Assembly (NCBI GenBank): GCA_022779285.1
Contig: JALFST010000003.1
Location: 1 to 44,815, forward strand
Length of the DNA stretch: 44,815 nt
Source of the DNA: Peptoniphilaceae bacterium
GTDB lineage: Bacteria > Bacillota > Clostridia > Tissierellales > Peptoniphilaceae
Direction: 5' to 3'
Shown: one piece after another, positions 8,748 to 17,009 of the stretch
Layout of the letters: every line of letters starts with the position of its first letter
Position numbering within the stretch: the stretch's first letter is position 1
Notes under the pieces: generated by a model
Seen by the model: only the letters and a program-made list of their open reading frames with translations
What the model was told of the DNA's origin: nothing
Databases searched by the model: none
Program-made: the position numbers and the translations under genes

Positions 8748-10565
8748 TCATTGGCTGACGGGCGCACTTGCCTCCGAGGAAAGAGTCAATTTCGGATTGT
8801 CCGAGGACAAAGCTTTTTCCAGGATACGCGCAGAAATCTCTCCCGCTACCGTGCCGCCATAATAGCCGCGCTGCGGATCCTTTGTGACCACCAATAAGGA
8901 ATATTGCGGATTTTCGATCGGAAATGCTGAATAGTACGACGCAATCACATGATTGTCATCATATTCTCCATCCTGAAGCATAATCGTCGTGCCGCTCTTT
9001 CCCCCGATACTGACGCCCGGAACCCGCATCAATGCGGACTGATTCTTCTCCACGGTATCCTTGAGATACTGCTTCATAATCTCCACGGTATCCTTCGAAA
9101 AGACCGGATCCTGAGGCTTCGGCGTGTACTGTGAGGTTACCTGATTCTTCTCGTCCGTCGCTTCCATAAAAATGTGGGGCTCGTAGTAATACCCCCCGTT
9201 TACCGCAGCGTTGGCAGCAGAGATCATTTGCAGCGGAGTCACGGAAACCCCGTGGCCGTAGGACATCGTCGCCATGCGTTCTGCAGTCATATTCGATACG
9301 GTAGCCGGCATGGAAGAGGATGTCTCCGCCGGGAGGTCCACCCCGGAGGTTGCACCGATGTGCAGGGACTGTAAATATGAGTAGAAGGTTTCCGCGCCGA
9401 TTTGGCGTACGATTTGAACAAAGGCTGTGTTGCAGGAATTGATCAGCGCCTCCTCAAGAGTCTCAATGCCGTGAGGATGCGCCGGATCAAAGCAGTGGAT
9501 CCGAACTCCGGGCGCGATTTCAATGGAGCCGGTGCAAAGATACGTGTCACCCGGCTTGGAAGCCTTTGTTTCCAATGCGACAGCCGTGGTAATGGTTTTA
9601 AAAACGGATCCCGGCTCATAGAGAGATGAGACTGCGGGATTCTTCCAAAGCTCATACAAACGATTGAGCTTTTGCTTCTCATCCAAGGTGTCCCACATTG
9701 CCAGATCGTGATTGGAAAGAGGCTGGCGAGGTGTATTGAGATTGAAATCAGGAACGCTTCCCATAGCCAGGATTTCGCCGTTGTTCAGATTCATCAGAAT
9801 CGCCGTAGTGGACTCCGCTTCAAAGTCATCGGTTCCCTTCTGAATTTCTTCCTCGACAATTCTCTGCAGCTCCGAATCCAGTGTCAAACGAACATTTTGA
9901 CCATTTTCCATGGATGCCTTTTGACCGAAATCCGCCGGCAGAATATTGCCGTTGAGATCCATGGAAACAACATTTTGTCCCTTGATTCCTGCTAAAATAT
10001 TGTTGAAGGAGCGTTCTGCGCCGTACTGTCCTTCACCTTCTCCGTTGACAAAACCGATTGTCTGAGAAAACAGCTGATTGTTCGGATAAAAGCGTTCCGT
10101 TTCCTGTTCCACACTGTAGCAGGTTAAGCCGGAGCTTTTCAGGCGATCCACTTCCTCCTGAGAAAGCTTTTTTTTCAAGGATACATAATTTTTTCCGGAA
10201 TCCAATTTTTCCGCAATTTGCGATTTTTCCATTCCTAAAATATAGGATAAGAGCTCCACGGTCTCATCGCGATCCTTTGCTTGAATTTCCTTCGGAAATG
10301 CATAGCAGTTGTTGACGATCACAGAAGTTGCCAACGGATTGTGATTCCGATCAAAAATCGTTCCTCTCCTGGGCTCTATTTCAATCGCTTTGCGTCTCTG
10401 CGCAAGCGCCGCTTCTCGATAGTCCTCACCGGCATACACCTGTAAATAGAAAAGCCGAAACAGAAATCCCATAGCAACAAGCATCGCCGCAATGAAAATG
10501 ACGACAACTCGCGTAGTCGGATTCATCCGTTTCGACTGAATCGGTTGTTTTTTATTTTCTCGCAT
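8748..10565 (-). CDS. ftsI: Class B penicillin-binding protein (FtsI/PBP2B type)
   Basis: Septal D,D-transpeptidase that crosslinks peptidoglycan made by FtsW. The 605 aa product has a short cytosolic tail, one membrane span (about 18-38), the PBP dimer domain beginning RRGTIFDRNHNPLAT, and a transpeptidase domain with SVFK (S320-K323), SCN (S377-N379) and KSGT (K523-T526). It ends soon after the catalytic domain and has no PASTA repeat, unlike SpoVD and many PBP2B/2X proteins. It follows ftsL after 7 nt, with TGAGGAAA before the ATG. The division-cluster position supports a septal role; a dedicated sporulation PBP is less likely. Confidence 0.93.
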   Translation of the reverse strand: MRENKKQPIQSKRMNPTTRVVVIFIAAMLVAMGFLFRLFYLQVYAGEDYREAALAQRRKAIEIEPRRGTIFDRNHNPLATSVIVNNCYAFPKEIQAKDRDETVELLSYILGMEKSQIAEKLDSGKNYVSLKKKLSQEEVDRLKSSGLTCYSVEQETERFYPNNQLFSQTIGFVNGEGEGQYGAERSFNNILAGIKGQNVVSMDLNGNILPADFGQKASMENGQNVRLTLDSELQRIVEEEIQKGTDDFEAESTTAILMNLNNGEILAMGSVPDFNLNTPRQPLSNHDLAMWDTLDEKQKLNRLYELWKNPAVSSLYEPGSVFKTITTAVALETKASKPGDTYLCTGSIEIAPGVRIHCFDPAHPHGIETLEEALINSCNTAFVQIVRQIGAETFYSYLQSLHIGATSGVDLPAETSSSMPATVSNMTAERMATMSYGHGVSVTPLQMISAANAAVNGGYYYEPHIFMEATDEKNQVTSQYTPKPQDPVFSKDTVEIMKQYLKDTVEKNQSALMRVPGVSIGGKSGTTIMLQDGEYDDNHVIASYYSAFPIENPQYSLLVVTKDPQRGYYGGTVAGEISARILEKALSSDNPKLTLSSEASAPVSQ

Positions 10566-10572
10566 AGTTTCC

Positions 10573-11103
10573 TCAACGTTCCAAAGAAGTCAATCCGTCC
10601 TCTGTGCCCTGCTGTGCTGCAACCGATGGAGAAGACAGCATTGCAGAATTGACTCCGTCTTCCGCCTGCTTCGAATTGGAAGCAGCCTGCACAGTTAAGA
10701 CTTGTCCCTCCTTCGGATAGGCCATCTTCAGCTTTTCTCTGGCAATTGTCTCGACGCGATCCTTTTGGAGGTACGGAGCCAGCTCCATGACATAATAATC
10801 TCTTTCCGCCTGAAATGAGTCCAGATCCTGTTTCAGCTTTGTGATGCCACGATTCACAACATTCAGTTGATTATAACTCACTAAGGAAGTCATAAGCAAC
10901 CCGACGCTAAGCAGCACTGTCAATCCAAAAAAAAGTCTGCTGAAAAGCGCAGGCAGCGTCATGCTCTGTACACGAGTTCGAGAACGTACAGCCGTATTGT
11001 TTTTTGCATTCGGCGCCGCGACGGCAGCTTCCGCAATCACTTGTATTTTCTTTTTGGAAGCGGGCACTGCGACTCCCCTTGCCATCTTTACCGCTGCATC
11101 CAT
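10573..11103 (-). CDS. ftsL: Cell division protein FtsL
   Basis: Small bitopic membrane protein that forms a coiled coil with DivIC/FtsB and links DivIB to the septal PBP-FtsW pair. At 176 aa it has a basic cytosolic part (1-50), one membrane span (about 55-75, LFFGLTVLLSVGLLMTSLV), a heptad-like stretch (NQLNVVNRGITKLKQDLD), a DivIC-like tail with AREKLKMAYPKEGQV, and a Ser/Ala/Gln-rich end. The start is taken at ATG 11101-11103, one base after the rsmH stop, with GGAGG six bases upstream; a longer frame into rsmH would need a TTG start. Identification rests on topology and position, because FtsL diverges quickly. Confidence 0.85.
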   Translation of the reverse strand: MDAAVKMARGVAVPASKKKIQVIAEAAVAAPNAKNNTAVRSRTRVQSMTLPALFSRLFFGLTVLLSVGLLMTSLVSYNQLNVVNRGITKLKQDLDSFQAERDYYVMELAPYLQKDRVETIAREKLKMAYPKEGQVLTVQAASNSKQAEDGVNSAMLSSPSVAAQQGTEDGLTSLER

Positions 11104-11104
11104 C

Positions 11105-12046
11105 TCATCCCTCCCGTTTTTCCGCAATCCGCAATTTTGCCGATCTTGCGCGAGGATTTTCTCTTAGTTCCTCTTCTTTCGCCTGTATCGGTCGATTCGT
11201 TATGATACGCACCTTGCTTGAGTTTCCGCATACACAAACCGGAAGCTCAGGCGGACAAGTACATCCTTTTTGCAATTCTCTAAATTTGTTCTTTACAATG
11301 CGGTCCTCCAACGAGTGGAAGGAAATCACACAGAGTCGCCCCCGCGGGCTCAGGTGATCCACCGCAATATCCAAGGTATGGCTCAGTACATCCAATTCAT
11401 GGTTGACTTCAATACGCAACGCCTGAAACACCCTTTTTGCAGGATGTTTATCCTGCATACGCACTTTTTTAGGGATGGCCTTCTTTATGAGAGTAACCAA
11501 ATCAAAGGTTGTCTCAAGCGGTTGCGCATTGCGTCCCATAACGATGAACTCTGCAATTCGCTTTGCCCATCTCTCTTCACCATACCGGTAGAAGATCTCT
11601 GTCAGTTCTTCCTGTGAATAGCGATTCACAATATCTGCCGCCGTCGGAATGTCGGCTTTCTGATCCATGCGCATATCCAAGGGAGCATTTTCGTGATAGG
11701 AAAATCCGCGTGCTCCATCATCCAATTGATGGGAGGAAACACCGATGTCCATCAGGATTCCATCGACATTCGAAATGTGGCAGGTTTCCAGAATGGAGTC
11801 CAAATGAGAAAAGTTGTCATGAATAAATGTGACTCGATCCGGATCCTCCCGGAGTCTATCTTTTGCAGCCTCCAAAGCGTCCCGATCCTGATCGATTGCA
11901 ATCAGTCTGCCTCCCTTGAGCCGCTCAAGAATTCCGGCGGAATGTCCTCCGCCGCCGACCGTGCAGTCCACATAGATTCCGTTTTCCCGAATATTCAGTC
12001 CTTCCATAGTTTCCTGAAAAAGAACCGGAATGTGTTGAAATTCCAT
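11105..12046 (-). CDS. rsmH: 16S rRNA (cytosine-1402-N4) methyltransferase
   Basis: RsmH (MraW) methylates N4 of C1402 in 16S rRNA, tuning P-site decoding. The 313 aa product opens with FQHIPVLFQETMEGL and has the SAM-binding motif YVDCTVGGGGHSAGIL near 25-40, AIDQDRDALEAA near 50, GILMDIGVSSHQLD, and the C-terminal VISFHSLEDRIVK. Length is typical. It sits second in the cluster after mraZ, 7 nt downstream, with TAGGAG before the ATG, as in most bacteria that have this operon. Confidence 0.97.
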   Translation of the reverse strand: MEFQHIPVLFQETMEGLNIRENGIYVDCTVGGGGHSAGILERLKGGRLIAIDQDRDALEAAKDRLREDPDRVTFIHDNFSHLDSILETCHISNVDGILMDIGVSSHQLDDGARGFSYHENAPLDMRMDQKADIPTAADIVNRYSQEELTEIFYRYGEERWAKRIAEFIVMGRNAQPLETTFDLVTLIKKAIPKKVRMQDKHPAKRVFQALRIEVNHELDVLSHTLDIAVDHLSPRGRLCVISFHSLEDRIVKNKFRELQKGCTCPPELPVCVCGNSSKVRIITNRPIQAKEEELRENPRARSAKLRIAEKREG

Positions 12047-12053
12047 GATGCTC

Positions 12054-12491
12054 CTACAGCTCTACGCCTTCTTCCTCCAACGTTTCCGTCAAATCATCAT
12101 AATCCATGGAATCCGAAGCAAGATATTCGTTCCATTTTTCTTTGTCCCAAACCTCAATACGATTGGAAACGCCGATGATCACAACTTCCTTGTCAATCGC
12201 TGCGAAGGTTCTCAGATGTGGCGGGATGAGAAATCTGCCCTGTCGATCACAGGAGACTTCCATTGCCCCAGCATAGAAAAGCCGAGAAAACCCTCGAGCT
12301 GCCTTTGCTGTTAATCGGAGAGAACGAATCCTTTCATCCATCTTTTCCCATTCAGAGCGATCGTAGATGAAAAGGCAGTTCTCCATACCTCGGGTTATAT
12401 AGAATGTCTCGGAAAGATCATCACGAAAACGCGCAGGCAAAGAAACTCGCCCCTTTGCGTCTACCGAATGATTGTATTCGCCGATAAACAT
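12054..12491 (-). CDS. mraZ: Transcriptional regulator MraZ
   Basis: AbrB-like ring-forming DNA-binding protein that usually represses its own division/wall operon. The start at ATG 12489-12491 gives 145 aa, the family's usual length (MFIGEYNHSVDAKGR); a longer frame upstream would read through the operator and lacks family residues. Two SpoVT/AbrB-type repeats are visible, with DAKGRVSLPARFR near 10-22 and CDRQGRFLIPPHLR near 80-93. It is the first gene of the operon. Three AAAGTGG boxes directly upstream are its probable binding site, and the last box is two bases from the start codon. Confidence 0.96.
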   Translation of the reverse strand: MFIGEYNHSVDAKGRVSLPARFRDDLSETFYITRGMENCLFIYDRSEWEKMDERIRSLRLTAKAARGFSRLFYAGAMEVSCDRQGRFLIPPHLRTFAAIDKEVVIIGVSNRIEVWDKEKWNEYLASDSMDYDDLTETLEEEGVEL

Positions 12492-12492
12492 A

Positions 12493-12519
12493 CCACTTTC
12501 CCCCACTTTGTACCACTTT
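12493..12519 (-). promoter_or_regulatory. MraZ operator: three AAAGTGG boxes
   Basis: On the minus strand three identical AAAGTGG heptamers occur at 12513-12519, 12503-12509 and 12493-12499, separated by exactly 3 nt (10-nt period). This matches the repeat architecture described for MraZ sites (short direct repeats on one helical face; AAAGTG-type boxes in Mollicutes). A weaker AAGAAGG lies one period further upstream (12523-12529). The array is downstream of the promoter and includes the probable Shine-Dalgarno (GGGGGA), so binding could block transcription elongation, ribosome loading or both. Confidence 0.85.
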
Positions 12520-12535
12520 CTGCCTTCTTGATACC

Positions 12536-12564
12536 ATTTTAGGGAATATGGTTCCAATTTGCAA
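12536..12564 (-). promoter_or_regulatory. Sigma-A-type promoter of the mraZ operon
   Basis: Minus-strand -35 TTGCAA (12559-12564), 17-nt spacer, -10 TAAAAT (12536-12541). A start site near 12529 would give a leader of about 38 nt. It lies between the lgt terminator and the MraZ boxes, as expected for the first promoter of the division cluster. Confidence 0.75.
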
Positions 12565-12572
12565 GTGAAATT

Positions 12573-12620
12573 AAAAAAAATATGCTCAAAAACCTTTATT
12601 TTTCAAGGCTTTTGAGCATA
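12573..12620 (-). terminator. Intrinsic terminator after lgt
   Basis: Inverted repeat TATGCTCAAAA (12581-12591) / TTTTGAGCATA (12610-12620), extended inward by CCTT/AAGG with one A-C mismatch, then eight T residues on the minus strand (12580-12573). It separates the hflX-lgt operon from the mraZ promoter. Confidence 0.88.
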
Positions 12621-12669
12621 TGCAAGATATAGCTTCCAATTCATTCTGTTGTACTATAAGTAGTTGTAC

Positions 12670-13428
12670 CTAAGCGTTTCTTTCTTTTCGATCTCGCATG
12701 CTGAGAATCAAAAAACCGAGAATTCCGATTCCGATTCCGCAAAGAGATAATATCTGAGCAACACGGAAATGCCCGAAATATAGACTATCCGTGCGAAGTC
12801 CCTCCACAAAAAAGCGTAAAATTCCATACAAAACAAAATAAAGCATGGTGGTTCGTCCGTTGATTTTTTTGGATCTTCTTAAGAAAATCAACAAAACCAG
12901 AAAAATCAAAAAATCACCGGCCGATTCATAAAAAAACGTGGGATGATGCGGCTCCCCCTGAATCAGCACCGCCCAGGGTACATTTGTCGGATAGCCATAG
13001 GCTTCATTATTGAAAAAATTCCCCCAGCGTCCAATGCTTTGTGCCAGTGCCAACCCCGGTGCAATCAGGTCGGTCAGTTCAAAAAAAGGAAGCTCCCTGC
13101 GCCTGCTGAAAATAAAAATCACAATCAGAGAGGCCATGATTCCACCCTGAATGGCCAAGCCGCCCGATCGAATATTGATCACGTCCAGAAAAGTTGAAAA
13201 ACGCTGCGGTTCAAAAATCACATACCAGATTCTTGCGCCGATCACAGCGATCGGAAGCATCCAAAGTGCGAGATCCGAGATGACTTCATCCCCATATCCT
13301 CGCTTTTTGGATTCTCGGGTAGCCAGTAAAACGGCCAAAAACATTCCCGTCACAATCATAATGGCATACCAGCGAATTTCGATTCCGAAAAGCGAGAAAG
13401 CTACTCCGTCGCCTGTATATTCAAACAT
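12670..13428 (-). CDS. lgt: Prolipoprotein diacylglyceryl transferase
   Basis: Integral membrane enzyme that transfers a diacylglyceryl group from phosphatidylglycerol to the lipobox cysteine of prolipoproteins. The 252 aa product has about seven spans; the Lgt signature GRWGNFFNNEAYG lies near 133-145, with the conserved IRSGGLAIQGG near 86-96 and EGLRTDSLYFG toward the end. The ATG at 13426-13428 has AAAGGAGG four to five bases upstream and lies inside the 3' end of the DUF1461 gene (28 nt overlap). Last gene of the operon, with a terminator about 50 nt beyond its stop. Confidence 0.96.
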   Translation of the reverse strand: MFEYTGDGVAFSLFGIEIRWYAIMIVTGMFLAVLLATRESKKRGYGDEVISDLALWMLPIAVIGARIWYVIFEPQRFSTFLDVINIRSGGLAIQGGIMASLIVIFIFSRRRELPFFELTDLIAPGLALAQSIGRWGNFFNNEAYGYPTNVPWAVLIQGEPHHPTFFYESAGDFLIFLVLLIFLRRSKKINGRTTMLYFVLYGILRFFVEGLRTDSLYFGHFRVAQILSLCGIGIGILGFLILSMRDRKERNA

Positions 13429-14099
13429 GAATCCTCCTTTTTTCTTTGTGCCGAACGGTCAAAATGCGTAAATAGTGCAAATAAAATCAAATCCGCCCCG
13501 ATGAGCACGAGTGTCTTTACAGCAATACGAATCCCCATTCCGACAAAAAAAGGCATGGGCATCATTTGGATCAGCAAATCGCTATCAGGATTGAGCAGCC
13601 AAAGATCGTTTTTGAATAAAATTTTATGAAATACGGTAAAGGACGTATCCCAATCGATTGCCGCCGCGATGCTTACGATCAGCAGGAGAAGAAAAGTCAC
13701 TCCTCCGAAAATCAGCACAGCCCGGAATGCCTGTTTGTATTTTTTTCTAAATAAAATCCATACGGTTCCGAAAAACACAATTCCGGCGGTGAGTACGGAT
13801 ACAATGCGAGCCAAGTGAAACAGACCGAATACATCCCGCATATGCGCCGTCTCCCGTTCTCCGAAATGCGCCGTCATGCGCTCTTCTTTTCCGTCTCTCA
13901 TATACTCGATCAGATCTCCGGAAATCCTATCCAGCTCTTCCTGGGATTTTCCGGTTATTGCCATGATGTGATTCTTTTCCTGAAAGGAATGATAATAATC
14001 TGCATCATAGGCCGTGGTCAACGTTGCCGCCAAAAGCGCAAAAACGATCAGGCATAAGGAATAAACCGCAATGCCTATGCCAAAACCAATGTGTTTCAT
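13401..14099 (-). CDS. TIGR01906/DUF1461-family integral membrane protein
   Basis: Function unknown. The 232 aa protein has an N-terminal span (about 4-24), an external loop containing a long amphipathic segment (residues 40-80), and three further spans (near 93-113, 124-146 and 193-218). The stretch DTSFTVFHKILFKNDLWLLN followed by DSDLLIQMMP matches my recollection of the DUF1461 signature (FH..F.N..W...P..D.LI.M.P). The start ATG overlaps the yebC stop by 4 nt (ATGA) and its end overlaps lgt by 28 nt, so both are likely coupled. The tight link to lgt suggests an envelope or lipoprotein-related role, which is inference. Confidence 0.8.
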   Translation of the reverse strand: MKHIGFGIGIAVYSLCLIVFALLAATLTTAYDADYYHSFQEKNHIMAITGKSQEELDRISGDLIEYMRDGKEERMTAHFGERETAHMRDVFGLFHLARIVSVLTAGIVFFGTVWILFRKKYKQAFRAVLIFGGVTFLLLLIVSIAAAIDWDTSFTVFHKILFKNDLWLLNPDSDLLIQMMPMPFFVGMGIRIAVKTLVLIGADLILFALFTHFDRSAQRKKEDSCLNIQATE

Positions 14100-14830
14100 T
14101 CGCCGTCTTCCTGCTGCCAATTTGTATAGACATCCTGAACATCATCATCTTCCTCCAGCATGTCAATCATTTTTTCCAGCTGTGCCACGCTTTCAGGGTT
14201 TGTGATCTGAACAGTGTTTTTCGGTAAATATCCGCTTTGCGCGACATGAAACTCATATCCCTTTTCTGCAAGCGCATCGTTGACGGCGGGAAAATCCGAG
14301 GAGGCGCAGGTAATGAGAAAGCTGTCTCCCGTCCTCTTGACATCCTCAGCGCCGGCGTCCAGCGCATCCATCAGAACGGAATCCTCGTCTCGTCCCTCCG
14401 CATCAATGACTAAAATTCCTTTATAATCAAACTGAAACATCACCGATCCCGTTGTGCCTAAATTTCCGCCGAACTTATCAAAGGCATAACGGACATTGGA
14501 TGCTGTACGGTTTTTATTATCAGTCAGGCATTCCACAATGACAGCCACACCTTCGGGACCATACCCTTCGTATACGGGAGAAATGAATTCCTGTCCCCCC
14601 ATTTCTCCGGTGCCTTTTTTGATTGCACGTTGAATATTGTCGTTGGGCATATTTTCTGCTTTTGCCTTATCAATTGCCATTTTTAAAGAAGAGTTATATG
14701 CCGGATCTCCGCCGCCTTCTCTGGCAGCTACCATAATCATGCGAGACAGCTTGGTAAATGCGCTCGCTCTTTTTGCATCTTCTTTTCCCTTAACATTTTT
14801 GACCTTACTCCATTTATTATGTCCTGACAT
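14096..14830 (-). CDS. yebC: YebC/PmpR-family protein
   Basis: Conserved cytosolic protein, known as a transcription regulator in some species and, in recent work on this family, as a factor that helps ribosomes through proline-rich stretches. The 244 aa sequence has the classic opening MSGHNKWSKVKNVKGKEDAK, the domain 1 helix region and NMPNDNIQRAIKKGTGE near 79-95, EGYGPEGVAVIVECLTDNKN near 106-125, and FDKFGGNLG. Full length. It follows yigZ after 37 nt and overlaps the next gene by 4 nt. Confidence 0.95.
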   Translation of the reverse strand: MSGHNKWSKVKNVKGKEDAKRASAFTKLSRMIMVAAREGGGDPAYNSSLKMAIDKAKAENMPNDNIQRAIKKGTGEMGGQEFISPVYEGYGPEGVAVIVECLTDNKNRTASNVRYAFDKFGGNLGTTGSVMFQFDYKGILVIDAEGRDEDSVLMDALDAGAEDVKRTGDSFLITCASSDFPAVNDALAEKGYEFHVAQSGYLPKNTVQITNPESVAQLEKMIDMLEEDDDVQDVYTNWQQEDGE

Positions 14831-14867
14831 TTGCTTCTCACTCTCTAATAATTACTCTTCCTGATAA

Positions 14868-15521
14868 TCACTTCTCATTCTCCAAATACCGTCCGTTGGA
14901 ATCGACAGGATGCAGGAAGCCTTCGCCGCAGGTCCAAACTGCGGTACCACTTGTCAAATTTAACACTGTATCTTGGATTTCGTCAACCTGATCTGTACGA
15001 AGCGCAAGCGATAATCGAACAACATCGGTAAATTCCCTCCTGCTTTCATGAACCTCTATTTTATGCAGTTCAAAATCCACCGCTCCGAAGGCGGTATAGG
15101 GAATCTCTATCCAAACCCTTTGAAATTCAACATATTCAACAATTCCGGCTGCTTCGACCGTTTCCCGGCAGCTCCTCGAATACGCCCTCACGAGTCCCGA
15201 GGCTCCCAGCTTGATTCCCCCGAAATATCGAACCGACATCACGCATAAATTGGTAAGATTCTTTTTTCGCAGGATTTCCAGCATGGGAATCCCTGCCGTC
15301 CCCTGCGGTTCACCGTCATCGGAATATCGCTGAAATATTCCTTCGGCGCCAATAATATAGCACGTACAATGATGCGTAGCCTGAGGCTCCTGCTGTCTCC
15401 AAAGTGAAAAATAGAATTCCGCCTCTTCTTCAGAGCTGCATGGGGCGGTAAATCCGAGAAAACGGGATTTCTTTTCCACAAATTCCGTTTGCATTTCTTT
15501 TTGAATGGAGTAATAGCTCAT
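14868..15521 (-). CDS. yigZ: IMPACT/YigZ-family protein
   Basis: Conserved cytosolic protein of the UPF0029 (IMPACT) family; its biochemical role in bacteria is unsettled. The 217 aa product begins with EKKSRFLGFTAPCSSEEEA, carries the family signature region DDGEPQGTAGIPMLE near 66-80 and VRYFGGIKLGASGLVRAYS near 98-116, then a C-terminal ferredoxin-like DUF1949 domain. Its ATG overlaps the hflX stop by 4 nt (ATGA). Length is typical (about 200-215). Confidence 0.92.
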   Translation of the reverse strand: MSYYSIQKEMQTEFVEKKSRFLGFTAPCSSEEEAEFYFSLWRQQEPQATHHCTCYIIGAEGIFQRYSDDGEPQGTAGIPMLEILRKKNLTNLCVMSVRYFGGIKLGASGLVRAYSRSCRETVEAAGIVEYVEFQRVWIEIPYTAFGAVDFELHKIEVHESRREFTDVVRLSLALRTDQVDEIQDTVLNLTSGTAVWTCGEGFLHPVDSNGRYLENEK

Positions 15522-16822
15522 CTTTTCTCCGTCCGTTTTGCCGTTTTCGCTGAAGGCGCTGCATCCGGTCTGATGCGTGTATCTTCATCTTCCTGAAAAA
15601 CTTTAGGAATCAGCTTTTTTCTGATCCGAAAGCCGACCGAATTTCCTTTTTCATCCGTTTCCTGATCCGTCACTCTTCCCCATCTGTGCAAATATTGAAT
15701 GATTTCCGAGCCGGCGTAGGGAATCCATCTTTTCTCTTCAACGACAGGTCCATATAGGATTTCGAGAATTTTTTCCTGCAGCCTAAAAATATCATCATCA
15801 TTTTGCGCGGTGATTGCGATCCACGGCTCCAAATCAGGAGCAATGGGAGCGGCTCGCTGATCCATCTTATTATAGATAAAAAGCTTGGGAATATCCGCCA
15901 TCTCCGCAAGCTGTGTCAGAACTGTTTGTCTCTGCTTCTCCAAATTCTGATCGGAAGCATCAAGCACTACCAAAAGAAGGGATGATTGTCTTGCTTCATC
16001 CAAGGTCGTACGAAAGGCATCGGTCAGTTTTTTGGGCAAATCGTAAATAAATCCGATCGTATCCGTAAGGAGATACTCACCCTCTGCCGCCTGATGAATG
16101 CGTCTGGTATGGATATCCAGAGTCGCAAAGAGACGATCATCTGCATAGACCTCCTTTGTCTTTTCCCCGTATTTTCGTACAAGTGCATTGAGAATTGTGG
16201 ATTTTCCTACATTGGTGTACCCGACCAGGCTCACCGTGGGGATCCCCGATCTTCTCCTTTGACCCGAGGCCGTCTCTTCCGTCTTTTCAATTTCTCGAAG
16301 CTGTCTGCGGATAGCGGATATGCGTGACAGAATCGCTCTGCGATCCGTCTCGATTTTCTGCTCCCCCGGTCCGCGAGTTCCAATGCCGCCTCCCGTACGG
16401 GACAGGGAGTCTCCATAGCCCTTCAGGCGCGGAAGCCTGTATTCTAATTGTGCTAAAGAAACATTGAGTTTACTGCGCTTGGTCCTTGCACGCTGCGCAA
16501 AAATATCCAAAATCAAATCATTGCGATCAAGAACCTTTGCCGTGATGATTTCCATCAGATTTTTGCGCTGTGCTCCCGTCAATGCGGCTTCAAAAATCAC
16601 AAGATCAACGGCATTTGCTTCGATGAAGTCCTGTATCTCCCGAACCTTGCCTTTGCCGATCAGGGTGCGTGCATCCCAATGTTCTTTTTTTTGCACGACA
16701 ACGGCACAGACCTCCCCTCCCGATGATTCCACAATGGATCGAAATTCATGAATTCTGCGCTCCGCCGAGGGCGTTTCCGACTCTTTGTATAGAAAAACAA
16801 GGACACATTTTTCTTTTTGCAT
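15518..16822 (-). CDS. hflX: Ribosome-associated GTPase HflX
   Basis: GTPase that binds 50S subunits and splits stalled or stressed 70S ribosomes. The 434 aa product has the N-terminal HflX domain with GKGKVREI near 56-63, a coiled linker with GIGTRGPGEQKIETDRR near 146-162, and a Ras-like G domain: G1 GYTNVGKST (201-209), G3 DTIGF (254-258), G4 NKMD (318-321). A C-terminal tail rich in Lys, Arg and Ala follows. It is the first gene of its operon, with AAAGGAG before the ATG, and is divergent from the class A PBP gene. Confidence 0.96.
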   Translation of the reverse strand: MQKEKCVLVFLYKESETPSAERRIHEFRSIVESSGGEVCAVVVQKKEHWDARTLIGKGKVREIQDFIEANAVDLVIFEAALTGAQRKNLMEIITAKVLDRNDLILDIFAQRARTKRSKLNVSLAQLEYRLPRLKGYGDSLSRTGGGIGTRGPGEQKIETDRRAILSRISAIRRQLREIEKTEETASGQRRRSGIPTVSLVGYTNVGKSTILNALVRKYGEKTKEVYADDRLFATLDIHTRRIHQAAEGEYLLTDTIGFIYDLPKKLTDAFRTTLDEARQSSLLLVVLDASDQNLEKQRQTVLTQLAEMADIPKLFIYNKMDQRAAPIAPDLEPWIAITAQNDDDIFRLQEKILEILYGPVVEEKRWIPYAGSEIIQYLHRWGRVTDQETDEKGNSVGFRIRKKLIPKVFQEDEDTRIRPDAAPSAKTAKRTEKR

Positions 16823-16848
16823 ATTGACTCCTTTATTTGATTCAATCT

Positions 16849-16854
16849 ATTGTA
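16849..16854 (-). promoter_or_regulatory. Possible hflX promoter (-10)
   Basis: Minus-strand TACAAT preceded by TG one base earlier (TGTTACAAT), an extended -10. I see no good -35, only a T-rich stretch about 17 nt upstream. It lies 26 nt before the hflX start codon in the divergent region with the PBP gene. Confidence 0.45.
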
Positions 16855-16941
16855 ACAGATTCTTTTCCACAAAAAATCCATACAAGCCGCTTCTGTCGTT
16901 TTCCTCATGAAAAACCCACAAGAGTTCATGATTGCGTGTGG

Positions 16942-16947
16942 TATAAT
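16942..16947 (+). promoter_or_regulatory. Extended -10 promoter of the class A PBP operon
   Basis: Perfect TATAAT with an upstream TG (TGGTATAAT); the -35 is weak. Start codon at 17010 leaves a leader of about 55 nt with GGAGG just before the ATG. Probably drives the PBP and both two-component genes. Confidence 0.6.
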
Positions 16948-17009
16948 AATCAAAAATATAACATCACGCAGTTATCTGTGCATATCAAATATTCCAGACG
17001 GAGGTTTTC

